Positions 25,201-35,332 of a stretch of 64,000 nt of DNA are shown here, one piece after another (position 1 is the first letter of the stretch; each line of letters begins with the position of its first letter). Below the pieces are notes generated by a model. It made no database searches and had not been told where the DNA came from. It saw only the letters and a list, made by a program, of their open reading frames with translations. The DNA comes from Arthrobotrys musiformis (lineage: Eukaryota > Ascomycota > Orbiliomycetes > Orbiliales > Orbiliaceae): assembly GCA_036971715.1 (NCBI GenBank), contig JAVHJL010000004.1, positions 4,278,001 through 4,342,000 of the forward strand, given 5' to 3'. The position numbers and the translations under genes are program-made.

Positions 25201-27725
25201 ACTGAATGCGTTTATTTCTTTCTCCATGCTAGCAGCTCACTATCATGTATATCTTCAGAGAGAACGTCGTATCATGATATCAGTATCAGTACAAGATGAT
25301 AAGTCTAAAAACGGCAAAAGCCTCTGTCGATCTGGAAGCAGGCCAGTATCACCTTCAACTAAGGGACAAACAGCAAGTCTATTCCGGTTGGGATCGAGAC
25401 TGTCTACCGTCTACGGTAAAAAATGACGAATCTCGTCATATGCGCATCCACCATGCATGCGTGTTTTCCCCACTTGCCAATCGGCAGCAGCTCGTATTCG
25501 ACGGTCAGCAGACAAAATATAGGTATACCTTCAAGACCGACATTCGGCGTCGATGTGCCAAGACCATGCTTACTCCTAATCGCAAGCGATATCTCGGTTG
25601 GGAAGTGGGCTCTGAATCAAACGACGCCGATAGCCACGGCAAAATCTTGTCCTTTGAAACGACTGCGCCGCACACAAGTTGAACCTTTCAAGCTCGCTCT
25701 TTGCCACAGCTTGATTACTTCGCCTCAGAAATGATCAGCCTTCTGAAAACATCATGAAACGTCCGCAGTACTTAGTTTCTTGGTAGCGAATACCCCAAAC
25801 CGATGATCGGATCTATGTGTGGGGACAAAATTTGCTCTAGATTGTCGAAGTAGCCCTCTCGTCGACTACTAGAGTGGTGGGATGTACTCGGCAATTCGTC
25901 GCTGCAGCGCTGCGGGGAAGTATTTTCCGAGGGGACTTGAAGTGCTTTTACGGCATGCACGTATGTAGCGGCCGGTATCTTGCTGTTTCCGATTGCACTC
26001 CGTCGAAAAAAAATTCTCACGCTCTGCTTTCGGTTTGGGTATGGCCGAATAAGAAACTTGGGCGTTCGCAAAGGTCAATAACTATTGGTTGTAATGCGGG
26101 CCTACGGCTTCGGGATGACGTGTGCCGGCCATGGCGCCGTGGAGTGCAGAACTTGTTGACTATTATTTTCCCCCTAGAGTTTTTAGTTGTGGAAGCCATC
26201 GTTGGGGTAAGGGCGGTACGACTGGAGATGTAACGATCGAGTGTACCTGGCGAGACTAATCTCTTCATTCTGGGCGAGAGGTTGGAAGTGGGAGATTGGT
26301 GTTTTTTATGCATCGAACCGCCGTTTTTTTCGTGTAATACATGGACGGACTAAGGGAAAGGACAGAGCTATATTCACAAATGCTTAACTATTTTGAGAAT
26401 GGAGCTTGAGCGTTTACTTGGTTGTCTGAGACATGATATTGGTACATTCACCGTAAAATCCTAATTAGCATGAACCGTTACATGCAAAGAGGATTCTCAA
26501 AGGGTAATTTTAGGACCCTTTAGCGCTTACGTGGTCGACAGACGTTGGCGATGTTTAAGAGCGCATTCAAATAAGTGCCCACAACTGTTGAAAGCTAATT
26601 TCACGTGCATGAGAAATCCCCAGATAAAATCTCCATTGCGGAGGGCCCTGGAGTTACGGGAAGCGATACACTAATCTACCCGTGATGCATTAAGACAAGA
26701 TTAAGACATTGATGTCATCTCAACGAAACAAAATAGAGGAAAGCTTAGGGGAAAGACAACCGTTAGAATTGTGTAGTTTCAGGTTTGAAAAGCAAAACGC
26801 ACTATCACGAACGGATTTTAGCATCAAATCGGAGGATTTCCGGTACAGAAAACCATGGTTCAGCGGTTCACATTCACACTCATTTGTGCTCGACATATGC
26901 AAGCCACAGGTCAAAGCCGCACTGGACTAGTAACTCCCCGATCCTAAATAAACGCCACCAGAAAAAATATTTTCGTCTTATTTTTAATGTTGCGTTACTT
27001 GAAAAGGAAAGGGAAAAAAATAAAAGATGAAACCGGGCCTCGGTTGTGATCCCAGCCTGCTAATATACTATCCCTATATACTCCGTTCGTGGATGGACCA
27101 CGTGGCTGAGTACTGTGAAGACCAAATACGCTTCAAGGGCGAACACCCGGCGCTATATTATTCGTTAAAGACAGAAGGGGAAACCTTTCGGGTGGATATT
27201 ATCGAATCGGGGAAAAGAGGTTAGAGGGAAACCCAGAGAGAGTGGGCCGTATACTGGCCATTCAAGGGACTCAACATTTGCTGGCACAACGGCTCTGGGA
27301 CCAAACAGCACAGCAAAAATAGCGTTACATTATCTGTACCTTAATAAATTTTTGCGTTCGGCCGTTTTCTAGAAGAGAAACCAGTAGAGGTTAGTGTACC
27401 TGTTCGTAAGGGAAACTTTTAGCCTTTACTAACTTGAGTGAGGCATAACTTTGAAGAGGGGTTTATATGCGGCATTGGTATATGTATACCCAGCTGCACG
27501 TAATAATAGCAGGCTAAAAAATTCCAAGGATTTATATAAACCGTTGGCTACCGGTTCTCTCCTTGTACCCCATTCTTACTATTATCTGCAGAAAACGCCA
27601 GCTCCACAAAGTCACACCGGCAAACCACCGAATTTTAGTGTTTTCGTATATTTATTTCGACGATAGAACTCTTATGAGACCGTACCAACAAGATCTTAAG
27701 ATTTTTTATAAATTTTACAACAAAA
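22285..27725. other. Long gene-poor AT-rich interval
   Basis: About 5.4 kb without a supported gene. It holds two copies of AAGATCTTAAGAT (23334-23346, 27690-27702) and one weak open frame (25296-25682). No transposase, reverse transcriptase or terminal repeats were recognised. Confidence 0.55.
25296..25682 (+). CDS. Possible small ORF, no recognised family
   Basis: An ATG-initiated frame of 128 codons, basic and Arg/Gln-rich, with no signal peptide or membrane helix. It is isolated in a gene-poor region with no splice or promoter support, so it may be chance. Confidence 0.2.
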   Translation: MISLKTAKASVDLEAGQYHLQLRDKQQVYSGWDRDCLPSTVKNDESRHMRIHHACVFSPLANRQQLVFDGQQTKYRYTFKTDIRRRCAKTMLTPNRKRYLGWEVGSESNDADSHGKILSFETTAPHTS

Positions 27726-28474
27726 ATGCTTGTCGAAGTTAACAGGTAAGCTTATAATTATAAGGCGTCCGTGCTTTGACTCGGGCTGTTTCAGGGTCTT
27801 TCTCACCCAACCAGCAAACGATTGGCTGGTGTGAGCCTCAAGGCTTTACACATACTTAACTATTCACATGGGATGAAACTTACTAATTCGTTGAAAATTC
27901 AAAATACAGCCTCTCCGACCTTAACAAGGTCCTCAGCTCGAATCAATACTGCAACTTCCTCCTATACGATGGAGAGTGGTCGACAAGCAGCAGCCGAGAC
28001 CCGTTCTCGTACCAGTACCTGTGCTATTCGGAACTTTACCCACGCTTGAACTTCTACGTTGTGAAGAGGTCTGCCGAAGTTGCAGCCGTCATCCTCGACA
28101 AATTTGGCCTGGATGCAGTAGTTGAGAAGAAATCTATTGCTTTCAGAAGTACAAGAAAGGATAGCACAGACAGCAGTAAGTTGATTCTCACCTTTTTTTG
28201 TCTTCCCTTTCTACGTATACCCCGCTGTGTTGCGGAGGCTTTATCCGCGAGGTTGAAGCATTCCAGCCCGGGCCGTGGTTATGTATAAAAATCATACGAT
28301 ACAACTATAGATTTAAATTGGCTGTGGCTGACAATATAAAATAATGATGCAGTCGTCTTCTTCAGCTTCTACCACGAGAAGCCTGCGGAGTCCCTCAAAG
28401 CAGGAGAACTGTCCGCCTTCCACTATGCTATTGACCGGTGCTCGTCTAACGGCAACACAACATTCCAAGTTTGA
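27726..28474 (+). CDS. Small four-exon gene of unknown function
   Basis: The gene appears only when introns are removed: join(27726..27745, 27795..27830, 27910..28175, 28353..28474), 147 residues. Exon 1 is 20 bases and exon 2 is 36 bases. Donors are GTAAGC, GTGAGC and GTAAGT; acceptors are TTTCAG, TACAG and TGCAG. Branch sites TTGAC, TACTAATT and CTGAC lie upstream of the acceptors, and all phases match (2, 2, 1). The protein is soluble: no signal peptide, a Tyr/Phe/Ser-rich middle (YQYLCYSELYPRLNFYVV), and an alternating helix/strand look towards the end (VFFSFYHEKPAESL). No family was recognised. The stop follows FQV; a further 3' exon is possible but not needed. Confidence 0.65.
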
Positions 28475-29827
28475 CCTCCCAGCTCCCCACCCAGTCCATG
28501 CATCCACCCACCCACCCATTCACATACACTACACACTCACACTCACATATACATAACTCACTCCACCACCACTTTACACTATCTATTTCACCCCCCACCA
28601 TGAACGCCACACATGGGGAAGAAGTCATAGATGCAGATGTAGGAAAGAATAACCGCTAATATCCTGTCTTGTTTCTTCTGTTCAGTCAAAACAAACAGCT
28701 TTGGCTAGGAGGAGCACGATGCCCATCACGATGCTATAGTTTCCTTGGTTCGAATTCGTGTGTGCGCTCTCTCTCTAGTGTCTAGGGTCCTTTCTCTTCG
28801 CTCTCTGTATAAGTACTCTTTTTTCTCCTTTTCTCTTCGCAGCCAACGTCCTCGGGCGAACTCGATCGGCTATCGACGACGACATTCGGTCCTTCGGATT
28901 TCCTTATATCTTCTTCGACCTCCTTCTTTTTACTTGTTTACGATACCTCGATTTTATTATTTTCTTCTTCTTCTTCTTCTTCTTTTTTATTGTCTGTCTC
29001 AAAATTGTTCTTGGGGATAAATTTCCTTTTTCTCTTTCTCTTTCTGCTTTTTGGGATATCTGTCTTTTTACCGTTTTAGGTTGTTTTAGTCTCGTCTCTT
29101 TAGCTTTTCGTCATACCCTTTCTTTTTGCTATTTCTTTTGTACTTGGGATGCGGTGTAGGATATGGGTCATTTTTTCTTCTTGTTGTTCTCTCTAGTCTT
29201 CATTGAGCTTTGAGATCTTTTTTAAAAAAAGATACTAGCTTGGTCCATGAAGGTTACAAATATCGATACCAGTATGCCTACAAATATGCATATTATATTA
29301 GCATGTAGCGTATATACATCTACGATTGGTATAGGTCTTTGGATGGCGTGGTAGTATAGTTATAGTATTACATCGCCAAACACTTTCACAGAGGTCTCTT
29401 CTTGCCAGTGCCTACCCTAAATTATAATAAAAGTAATGACAAAAAGTCCTGTAAGGTCCTGTTGTGACTCCTCGAACCGTTTTTCGAGGCAGCCCTGCGA
29501 GATAGTTCCGAGTGTGGCTTGGTGGCTGTTGTCTGTGGCGCCCATTGTGTAACATGCGGCTTGTGCCACCGCAACGTGTTGCAATTTGGAGCCGCAAAAT
29601 GTGTTGTGGTGTTGGTGATTGATTGCTCTATGCATATGAAGCCTTCCTGGATCTCGAATGATGCCTATAAATGAAATCCTGCCAACGAACCTTTTTCTCT
29701 TCAACCTCCATCCCTTCTACATCTCTGTCCTGTCTTGACTCCCTTTGCTGATACCACTTTCTACTCTTTTTGAGCTCATCTCATCTTACCAGCTGCATCA
29801 TCCTTGTATCGACATCTCGCACCCGCC
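28475..29827. other. Intergenic with long pyrimidine-rich tract; promoter side of the first CCCH/LRR gene
   Basis: From about 28740 to 29220 the plus strand is strongly T/C-rich, including a TTC run at 28962-28985. No coding region was seen. The interval ends in the promoter of the next plus-strand gene, with a TATA box at 29666-29672. Confidence 0.6.
29666..29672 (+). promoter_or_regulatory. Putative TATA box (TATAAAT)
   Basis: TATAAAT stands 156 bases upstream of the ATG of the first CCCH/LRR gene and is followed by a CT-rich leader, as is common in fungal promoters. Confidence 0.5.
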
Positions 29828-31898
29828 ATGGCCGCTGTTCCTGGTAATCGCCTTTCATCCGGTTCTCCCGTCCCGTCAATATCCTCACATGCTTCACCGA
29901 TGACGAACATTCCTTCGGTCCCGCTGTATCGCATCGGTATGACGGCTTCTGACTCTCCTGTCCGCCAAAACATCCTTTCAAAGCGTTTGGAAGGCTATAC
30001 TCCGTACCAATGGGTCATGGCGATAGAACCACCGTTGACCCTACGTCCAAATAACCTTCAGATTGCTATTGAGAACGCCCAGAACGCTCTTCAAAGCTAT
30101 ACTCCGTCTTATAGTACCTATCTTCGGGATTCTGGTTTCCAACGACTCGAGCGAGGCTACCAGCAAGGCTATCACCAAGGATATACGCGAGAAGTAAGAC
30201 AAACCGAAGCCGCGGGTAAGTTTCCTTGTAGCTGAGACAAGAGCAAACAAGCTTTTGCATTATATTTAGTCTTTCTGACGCGTCATAATCTGTTGTGTAG
30301 GGGAGAAAAAGGCGTTCTGTCCGTACTTGAAGTTCAAAGGGAGTTGCAAATTTTCAAACTACCGTTGCACATACTCTCACGACTATCGCCTCCTTGAGCA
30401 AACACAATTGGTTGCTATCTCTCATGAGAAGCCTTCCTTCCGACTTGCGGGTGCCTGCACCTCTGAAACTCGTGTTGAAAACATAGCCTCGACACTAGTT
30501 GCAAACCAAGATCGAGACAGGACACCCACTCTTATGATTGAAAACTCCGTGAAGGATGTCTTGGCTGTGGAAGTAAACAGTTTTGCTCCGGCTGTGACTA
30601 CTCGCGAAGTTCCTAATTCCGTTGATATTTCGGCCAGTCGCAGCCCCACCACCGCTGCGAAAGCTACAGCGCCTCGCCAGGTTATTGCGTTATCTCCTCC
30701 TATTGAGGCCGTTCGTCCGCTTGGAACTTCTACGGCCGTTATCATCTTTGGTCAAGATACCATCGCGGCCGAAGATTCTATTGCTGTCACCCCTACCATT
30801 ACTGGTTCTATTCGGGGTTCTCCTTCCGAACAAGCATTTACTGGTGACCTGAGCCCTCGTTCGACATCAGTCCAAGCTTCCCGCCCAGCCTCAGTCCTAG
30901 CCCCGGCTTGTTTAGCCGTGGCTCTTATACCCAAACTGGACCATCTCCCTGCTCTAGATTCTGGTTTCACTTGTACTCCGGTTTCTACGTCATCCCCGGG
31001 CTCCCCTGCTGTGGCTGAAACCTCGAGGCTGGTCTCGATAGCCCACGAGATGGGCGACCAGCTTCAATTTCGGCCTCATCACTTGGCCATAGGCCCTCCT
31101 AGCAAGGAGAATACCGTTCCCAATGATAATCAGGGAAACGGGAAGGGGGCCAGCGACTGGGAAGAGGCCCCAGCCGGGCAGGTTTACTGCCCATACAAGC
31201 CTATTGCCCACACGAAAGGGCAGATACTTCGGATCACAGACCCGCAGAGGGTCTTAACCCAACAGCAACTAACTGTTTGGGACCGAGGAGCCCGCAGAAG
31301 GGTTCCTCGAATCAACATTCGAGAACTCCGGTTCGAGGCAACTTTTGGAAAAGTTGCCGATGACCTTCTTAGGAAGGCCATCAACAATGACAAGCTCTCG
31401 CGGAGCGTCACTCTGCTCTCCGTCGCTGACGGGAGCGAGTTGACGGACGAGGGGCTCTTTGATTTGAGCCACCGAGTCAAGAACCTCCGCGTTCTTATTT
31501 TGAATGGGGCGTCCAGGATCACGGACGCCGCGGTTGTCGCCTTGTGCGTCAACTTGAGGTCTCTAGAGTACCTAGAGATCACGGGTATGTATAAAACGCC
31601 ATCCATCTCGACCTTGTTTTGAATAATTGCTAATATGCGCCGTATAATAGGGACGAGGAAGTGCCCCGGGATGTTATCCTCGGCGGTTCTTCGGATGATG
31701 AGACGGTCCCCATCCGTGGGGGCTGGTCTCAAGGAGATCATCTTGAAGAACCAGGCCATCTCGGCAAAAGAGGCTTCGGCCTTGTCGATGATGCGCCCAA
31801 CGTTGGCTCTCATCTTGAGCCAGGGTTCCTCCCCCATGGAGGAACCCAAAACCATTCGCTGGTCCGCGGGCGAGTCGGTGCCTCTTGATGGGGCCTGA
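29828..31898 (+). CDS. CCCH zinc finger and leucine-rich-repeat-like protein, paralogue A
   Basis: The model is join(29828..30215, 30301..31584, 31651..31898), 639 residues; introns of 85 and 66 bases have CTGAC and CTAAT branch sites. The start ATG has the context CGCCATGG. A CCCH-type finger straddles the first splice site (Cys136-x8-Cys145-x6-Cys152-x3-His156), which suggests RNA binding. A Ser/Thr/Ala/Pro-rich disordered stretch follows (about 170-400). An LRR/RNI-like segment then runs from about 495 to 620, with LTDEGLFDL, LRVLILNG and LEYLEITG and, after the second intron, LKEIILKNQ. The order finger, disordered region, LRR matches the minus-strand neighbour, and the second intron is at the equivalent place in both. 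A nuclear or cytoplasmic RNA-linked adaptor is a guess. Confidence 0.82.
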
Positions 31899-32868
31899 CT
31901 TTGCCCGCGGCCAGATTCATCGTTGTTGCGCCGGTTTTTTTTTTTTTTAGTTTTTAGTTTTTTTATTATTTTTATCTTTATCGATATCGAATGGACGTGG
32001 GCCTTCGGGCCATTTTTGCTGATTTTTTCACCCAGTTCTCCGATGTGACTCCCTTCCTAAATCCCTTTTGCTCCAGTTGTGCTTCAATAGAGGAGTTTAT
32101 GGCGTTGTCGTGGCATTCGCGTGTTTTGGATAGTAAGCCAGACTTGCACTTGATGATTCGTGTAAAGATGTCTCACCTCTCCGTTCGTTATGGTGCTATG
32201 GATCTATGGGTACGCGTTACTATATATAGGAGTTGGGGTGTAAAGTTTACATATATTATAGGTCTGGCTGTGTTTGCGCTATGAATAGTTATTTCTTTCC
32301 GTGTATCTTTGTCCCTACGCTTGATTGCGGAGTACTATGGGTACCAACGCATATATGATCGCCGTCCGGTGAAACAAGATGGGTGCTAACTCAATATAAC
32401 CGCATCATGCGTGCAAGTGAGGGTTAGACGCATAAACCGGCATTGCTGACAGCCTTATTCGCACTATACTTTAGCAGGATATCTAGGGTGGTGTCACGGG
32501 TTTAGAGGGGGTGTTTACAAAACTTTGAAGGCTCCGTGATTTCCACTCTGTGGAGAGATGTTAACTGGGTCTTGAGGTACACTGAAACCCGCATAGAGGC
32601 AAAAAGTAGGGCTGATCTGGATCTATTAATATTTACTGAGTGAGGGACGTGATTACAAAGCATATACGGCAGGGAAACAAGGTTGATATTCAGGGCCATC
32701 GCAAAGGTTGCCGGAGATCTCCAGTGATGACAGTGACAATGCTAAGAGTTACAGGAATGATACTGATAGACATGATACTTGTGATAGTAACAAAAGTAAT
32801 CGTAAATGTGTGAAAAGGGAATTCGAATAAGGAAGGGGAAAATGAGGAAGAGAAATAGAAGAGGAGGA
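31899..32868. other. Intergenic between convergent CCCH/LRR genes A and B
   Basis: The interval holds the two 3' ends. A T-rich run (about 31937-31980) follows gene A. No coding region was seen. Confidence 0.6.
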
Positions 32869-34465
32869 CTACTCGAGTTCTTCAAAACGGTCCTCATCGC
32901 GAATGATGAGAGACTCATCGATATTGCGATGCAGCCTTCTGATGGCATTGGTCAGGCCTGCGATCAAGTCGTCGGAGAGTCGTTGAGTATCCTCCCCACC
33001 TCCCTTCACAATCTCAACGTGATGGATACCTTCTTCTCCTTCCTCGTCGGAGGGGTTTTGGGCACCAGGCCCATCCTTTCCCTCCTCTTCCTCTTCTCCT
33101 CGCTCGGAGGAGGCGCAGGAAGAGGAAGGAGAGGCCCAGAAACCCGGAAGCCGGTCCGCCCCGGCTAACAACCTCTCCACGGCCTCTGCGTCAGGTTGCT
33201 CGCCTTTGTTGACATCCCAATTCGGGGCGAAGCAATCCTTGAACTTGAGCTTGTTATCCCCCAGGGCCACGATGTAACTGCTGTGGTGGACCCTGGTGCC
33301 CTCGAGACTGGTTAGGGTCAGCCCTTTCTTCTGTCCCTGTTGGCCCTGCTGTTGGAGGCCTTCGAGGATGTTGGCCATTGGCCTGCAGTCCGAGAGGAGA
33401 GTAATCCCTTCCGAGGAGATGGATTGGTTGGTGAGGTGGATTTCTCGGATGGAGGTGAGGGTGCCCTGGCCCTTTGTGACGATGTAGACGGGGCTGGCAG
33501 TGGTGAGGCTCCCGGGCTGGGTCGGGGTGCCTGTGTAACCGGGTCTGGTTAGCGAGGTAGCCCGAACGGGGAAGATGGGCAGGGATTGGGCCTGTTTGGG
33601 CGTGTTGTATTTTGTTGTGTTGATGATGGCGATTTGTAACCAACCGATACACGGGTAGGTGTACATCGGTACGTTCTCGAAGAACTGAAAGGCCAAGGCG
33701 AGGGGATAGAATGGGGAGAATGCAAGGGAATAAAAGAGGAAGGGGGGGTTTACCGGTCAATTTCATCTCGACGAGATCGGGGCAGCTCTGTGCGATGGCT
33801 TTGAAGGCGTAGTCGTCGAGTTGAACACATCCGATAAGGTGCAAGACCCTGAGATTCCTGCACTTACGGATGACGGTGATGAACGGTTCGTTGGTGATCT
33901 CAATTGGAACGGGATCAATGATCTTAGTCTTCTTGTTCTTCCCTTTTCCGGTGGTGGTGGTGGTGCCGTCAACACCCTTGATCATGAAGACTTCCAAGTT
34001 GGCCAACATTTGAGGGCAGGAGAGGAGGTCTTGGATATGGGTATTTGTGACCCTAAATCCCGATCCGAATTGGAGGTGAGTGTAAGCAGGCGTCAGACGG
34101 GATTTGTTGTACGACTTTTGGTCCTTGAAGGATAGAATCTGGGTAGATGGCGTGGGCGGGTGTTGGTATTTCTTGTATGCTATCTCGTTTGGTTTGGACT
34201 CCGAAAGGCTGAGGTACCCGTCGGCAAGGGCTTCGAGAGCGATGGGACCAAGGGATTCCAAGTCCGAGAGATCGACTTCGACGATTTGGAAGTCTTCGTT
34301 ATCGTTGTAACTGTCGGTGATGAAGTTGGGGTCGTGGTAGAATTGGCAGGAGTCTCCACGTGTACAACGGCCCTTGGTGAAGTATTTGCAGGCAGGCTGT
34401 CTTCCCGGGCGGCTGGTGGAGCTGGGGCGGGGGCCGGAGGGATTGATGTTGCTTCTGGAGAGCAT
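32869..34465 (-). CDS. CCCH zinc finger and leucine-rich-repeat-like protein, paralogue B
   Basis: The model is complement(32869..33530, 33754..34465), 457 residues, with one 223-base intron (CTAAC branch site, ACAG acceptor). A canonical CCCH finger lies near the N-terminus: Cys26-x7-Cys34-x5-Cys40-x3-His44. An RNI/LRR-like region with LEVFMIKG, LRVLHLIGC and LVEMKLTG covers about residues 110-300, with IREIHLTNQ after the intron. The C-terminal third is acidic (Glu/Asp runs) and ends in a charged helix. The intron interrupts the Gly codon of KLTG (residue 238, phase 1), exactly as the intron in paralogue A interrupts the Gly of EITG. The gene is convergent with A and divergent from C. An earlier acceptor (TTTCAG at about 33685) would put the downstream part out of frame, so it was rejected. 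Confidence 0.85.
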
Positions 34466-34710
34466 CTTGACGGTATGTACAAGCACGTACGTTGGTATTG
34501 TTATTCGATGGGGGGGTAGCAGGTGGATGGGTATCCGTGATGACGTTGGATGGTAGAGACGGAAGACGGAAAATGGGAGATGGAAGACGGAGGACGGAGG
34601 AAGAAAGAAGAGAGAAGGTGGGAACACGTTGCTGGGAGAATGGGGAAAGAGGGCCTGTTGTTGTTGACGGATGCTGAAGAGAAGAAACGCGACTGCAGGC
34701 TTCCGTGTGA

Positions 34711-34718
34711 TGACGTCA
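34711..34718. promoter_or_regulatory. CRE/ATF-type bZIP site (TGACGTCA)
   Basis: A perfect eight-base palindrome within GATGACGTCATA, 246 bases upstream of gene B and about 615 bases upstream of the ATG of gene C. A half-site-like TGACGTTG lies closer to gene B, at about 34540. In fungi such sites are bound by CREB/ATF-like bZIP factors (for example Atf1 or AtfA). Occupancy is inferred. Confidence 0.5.
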
Positions 34719-34863
34719 TATACTACCGCCTACGATGCTATCTGTACTGTAGCTACGGAGGTCTGTGCCCTATCGACCGCCGAGCTGAGCCTGAGATGCT
34801 GAGGACAACAACGGAGGAGGAGACCGTGTTGATATGAGGCCTCCCACAGATGGAACTTCGGCC

Positions 34864-34870
34864 TATAAAA
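34864..34870 (+). promoter_or_regulatory. Putative TATA box (TATAAAA)
   Basis: TATAAAA followed at once by a CT-rich initiator-like tract. It would start a transcript with a leader of roughly 430 bases for gene C. Confidence 0.5.
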
Positions 34871-34873
34871 GAA

Positions 34874-34932
34874 CCTCCTTCCTCCTTCTTCCTTCTTCCT
34901 TCTTTCCTTCTTCCTTCTTCCTTCTTCTCTTC
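34874..34932 (+). repeat. CTTC/CTTCTT pyrimidine tract
   Basis: About 59 bases, almost all C and T, made of imperfect CCTTCTT units, next to the TATA box of gene C. Confidence 0.85.
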
Positions 34933-35332
34933 ACTCCACTCCACTTTGTTCTTCTTCCATCAGCTACAGCTCAGCCATCGTCTCATCAAGCTCTTCCAAC
35001 AAGCCATCATCAGCTTCACCAGCACCATCACAGTTGCTACTTCCTTGCATCATCATAGGCCTTCTTCTTCTGCTCCTGAGAATCATCTAGCATCGTCTAG
35101 ATTCATATTTGTGAACCTTCCCAGTTTCCTGATATCAACATATCCCTCCATCTCAGAACCAGTCTCGGCACTGTCTCAGATTCGAACTTGGAATTCTTCC
35201 ACTCAATCATCACAACACTCTTGCAAGCTTGCTACAGCTACGAACTATCAAATTCTTCCTAAGATCACCCGATCTAACGCCTCACGATAAAGCTTCTCTC
35301 CTGGTTTCCTGAACCTTTCTATTTCATCTACA

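Larger units (their letters stand above)
34466..35332. promoter_or_regulatory. Divergent promoter region between CCCH/LRR paralogues B and C
   Basis: This 867-base region serves two genes read in opposite directions. It holds a perfect TGACGTCA palindrome, a TATAAAA box for the plus-strand gene, and a long CTTC-type pyrimidine tract (34874-34932) just downstream of that box. Confidence 0.6.

Noticed and set aside
33254..34627. Longer reading of paralogue B starting upstream of 34465 and running through 33531-33753
   Set aside because: The stretch over the intron is Pro/His-rich nonsense; splicing restores the family module and the acidic C-terminus. The upstream part has no ATG-based support.
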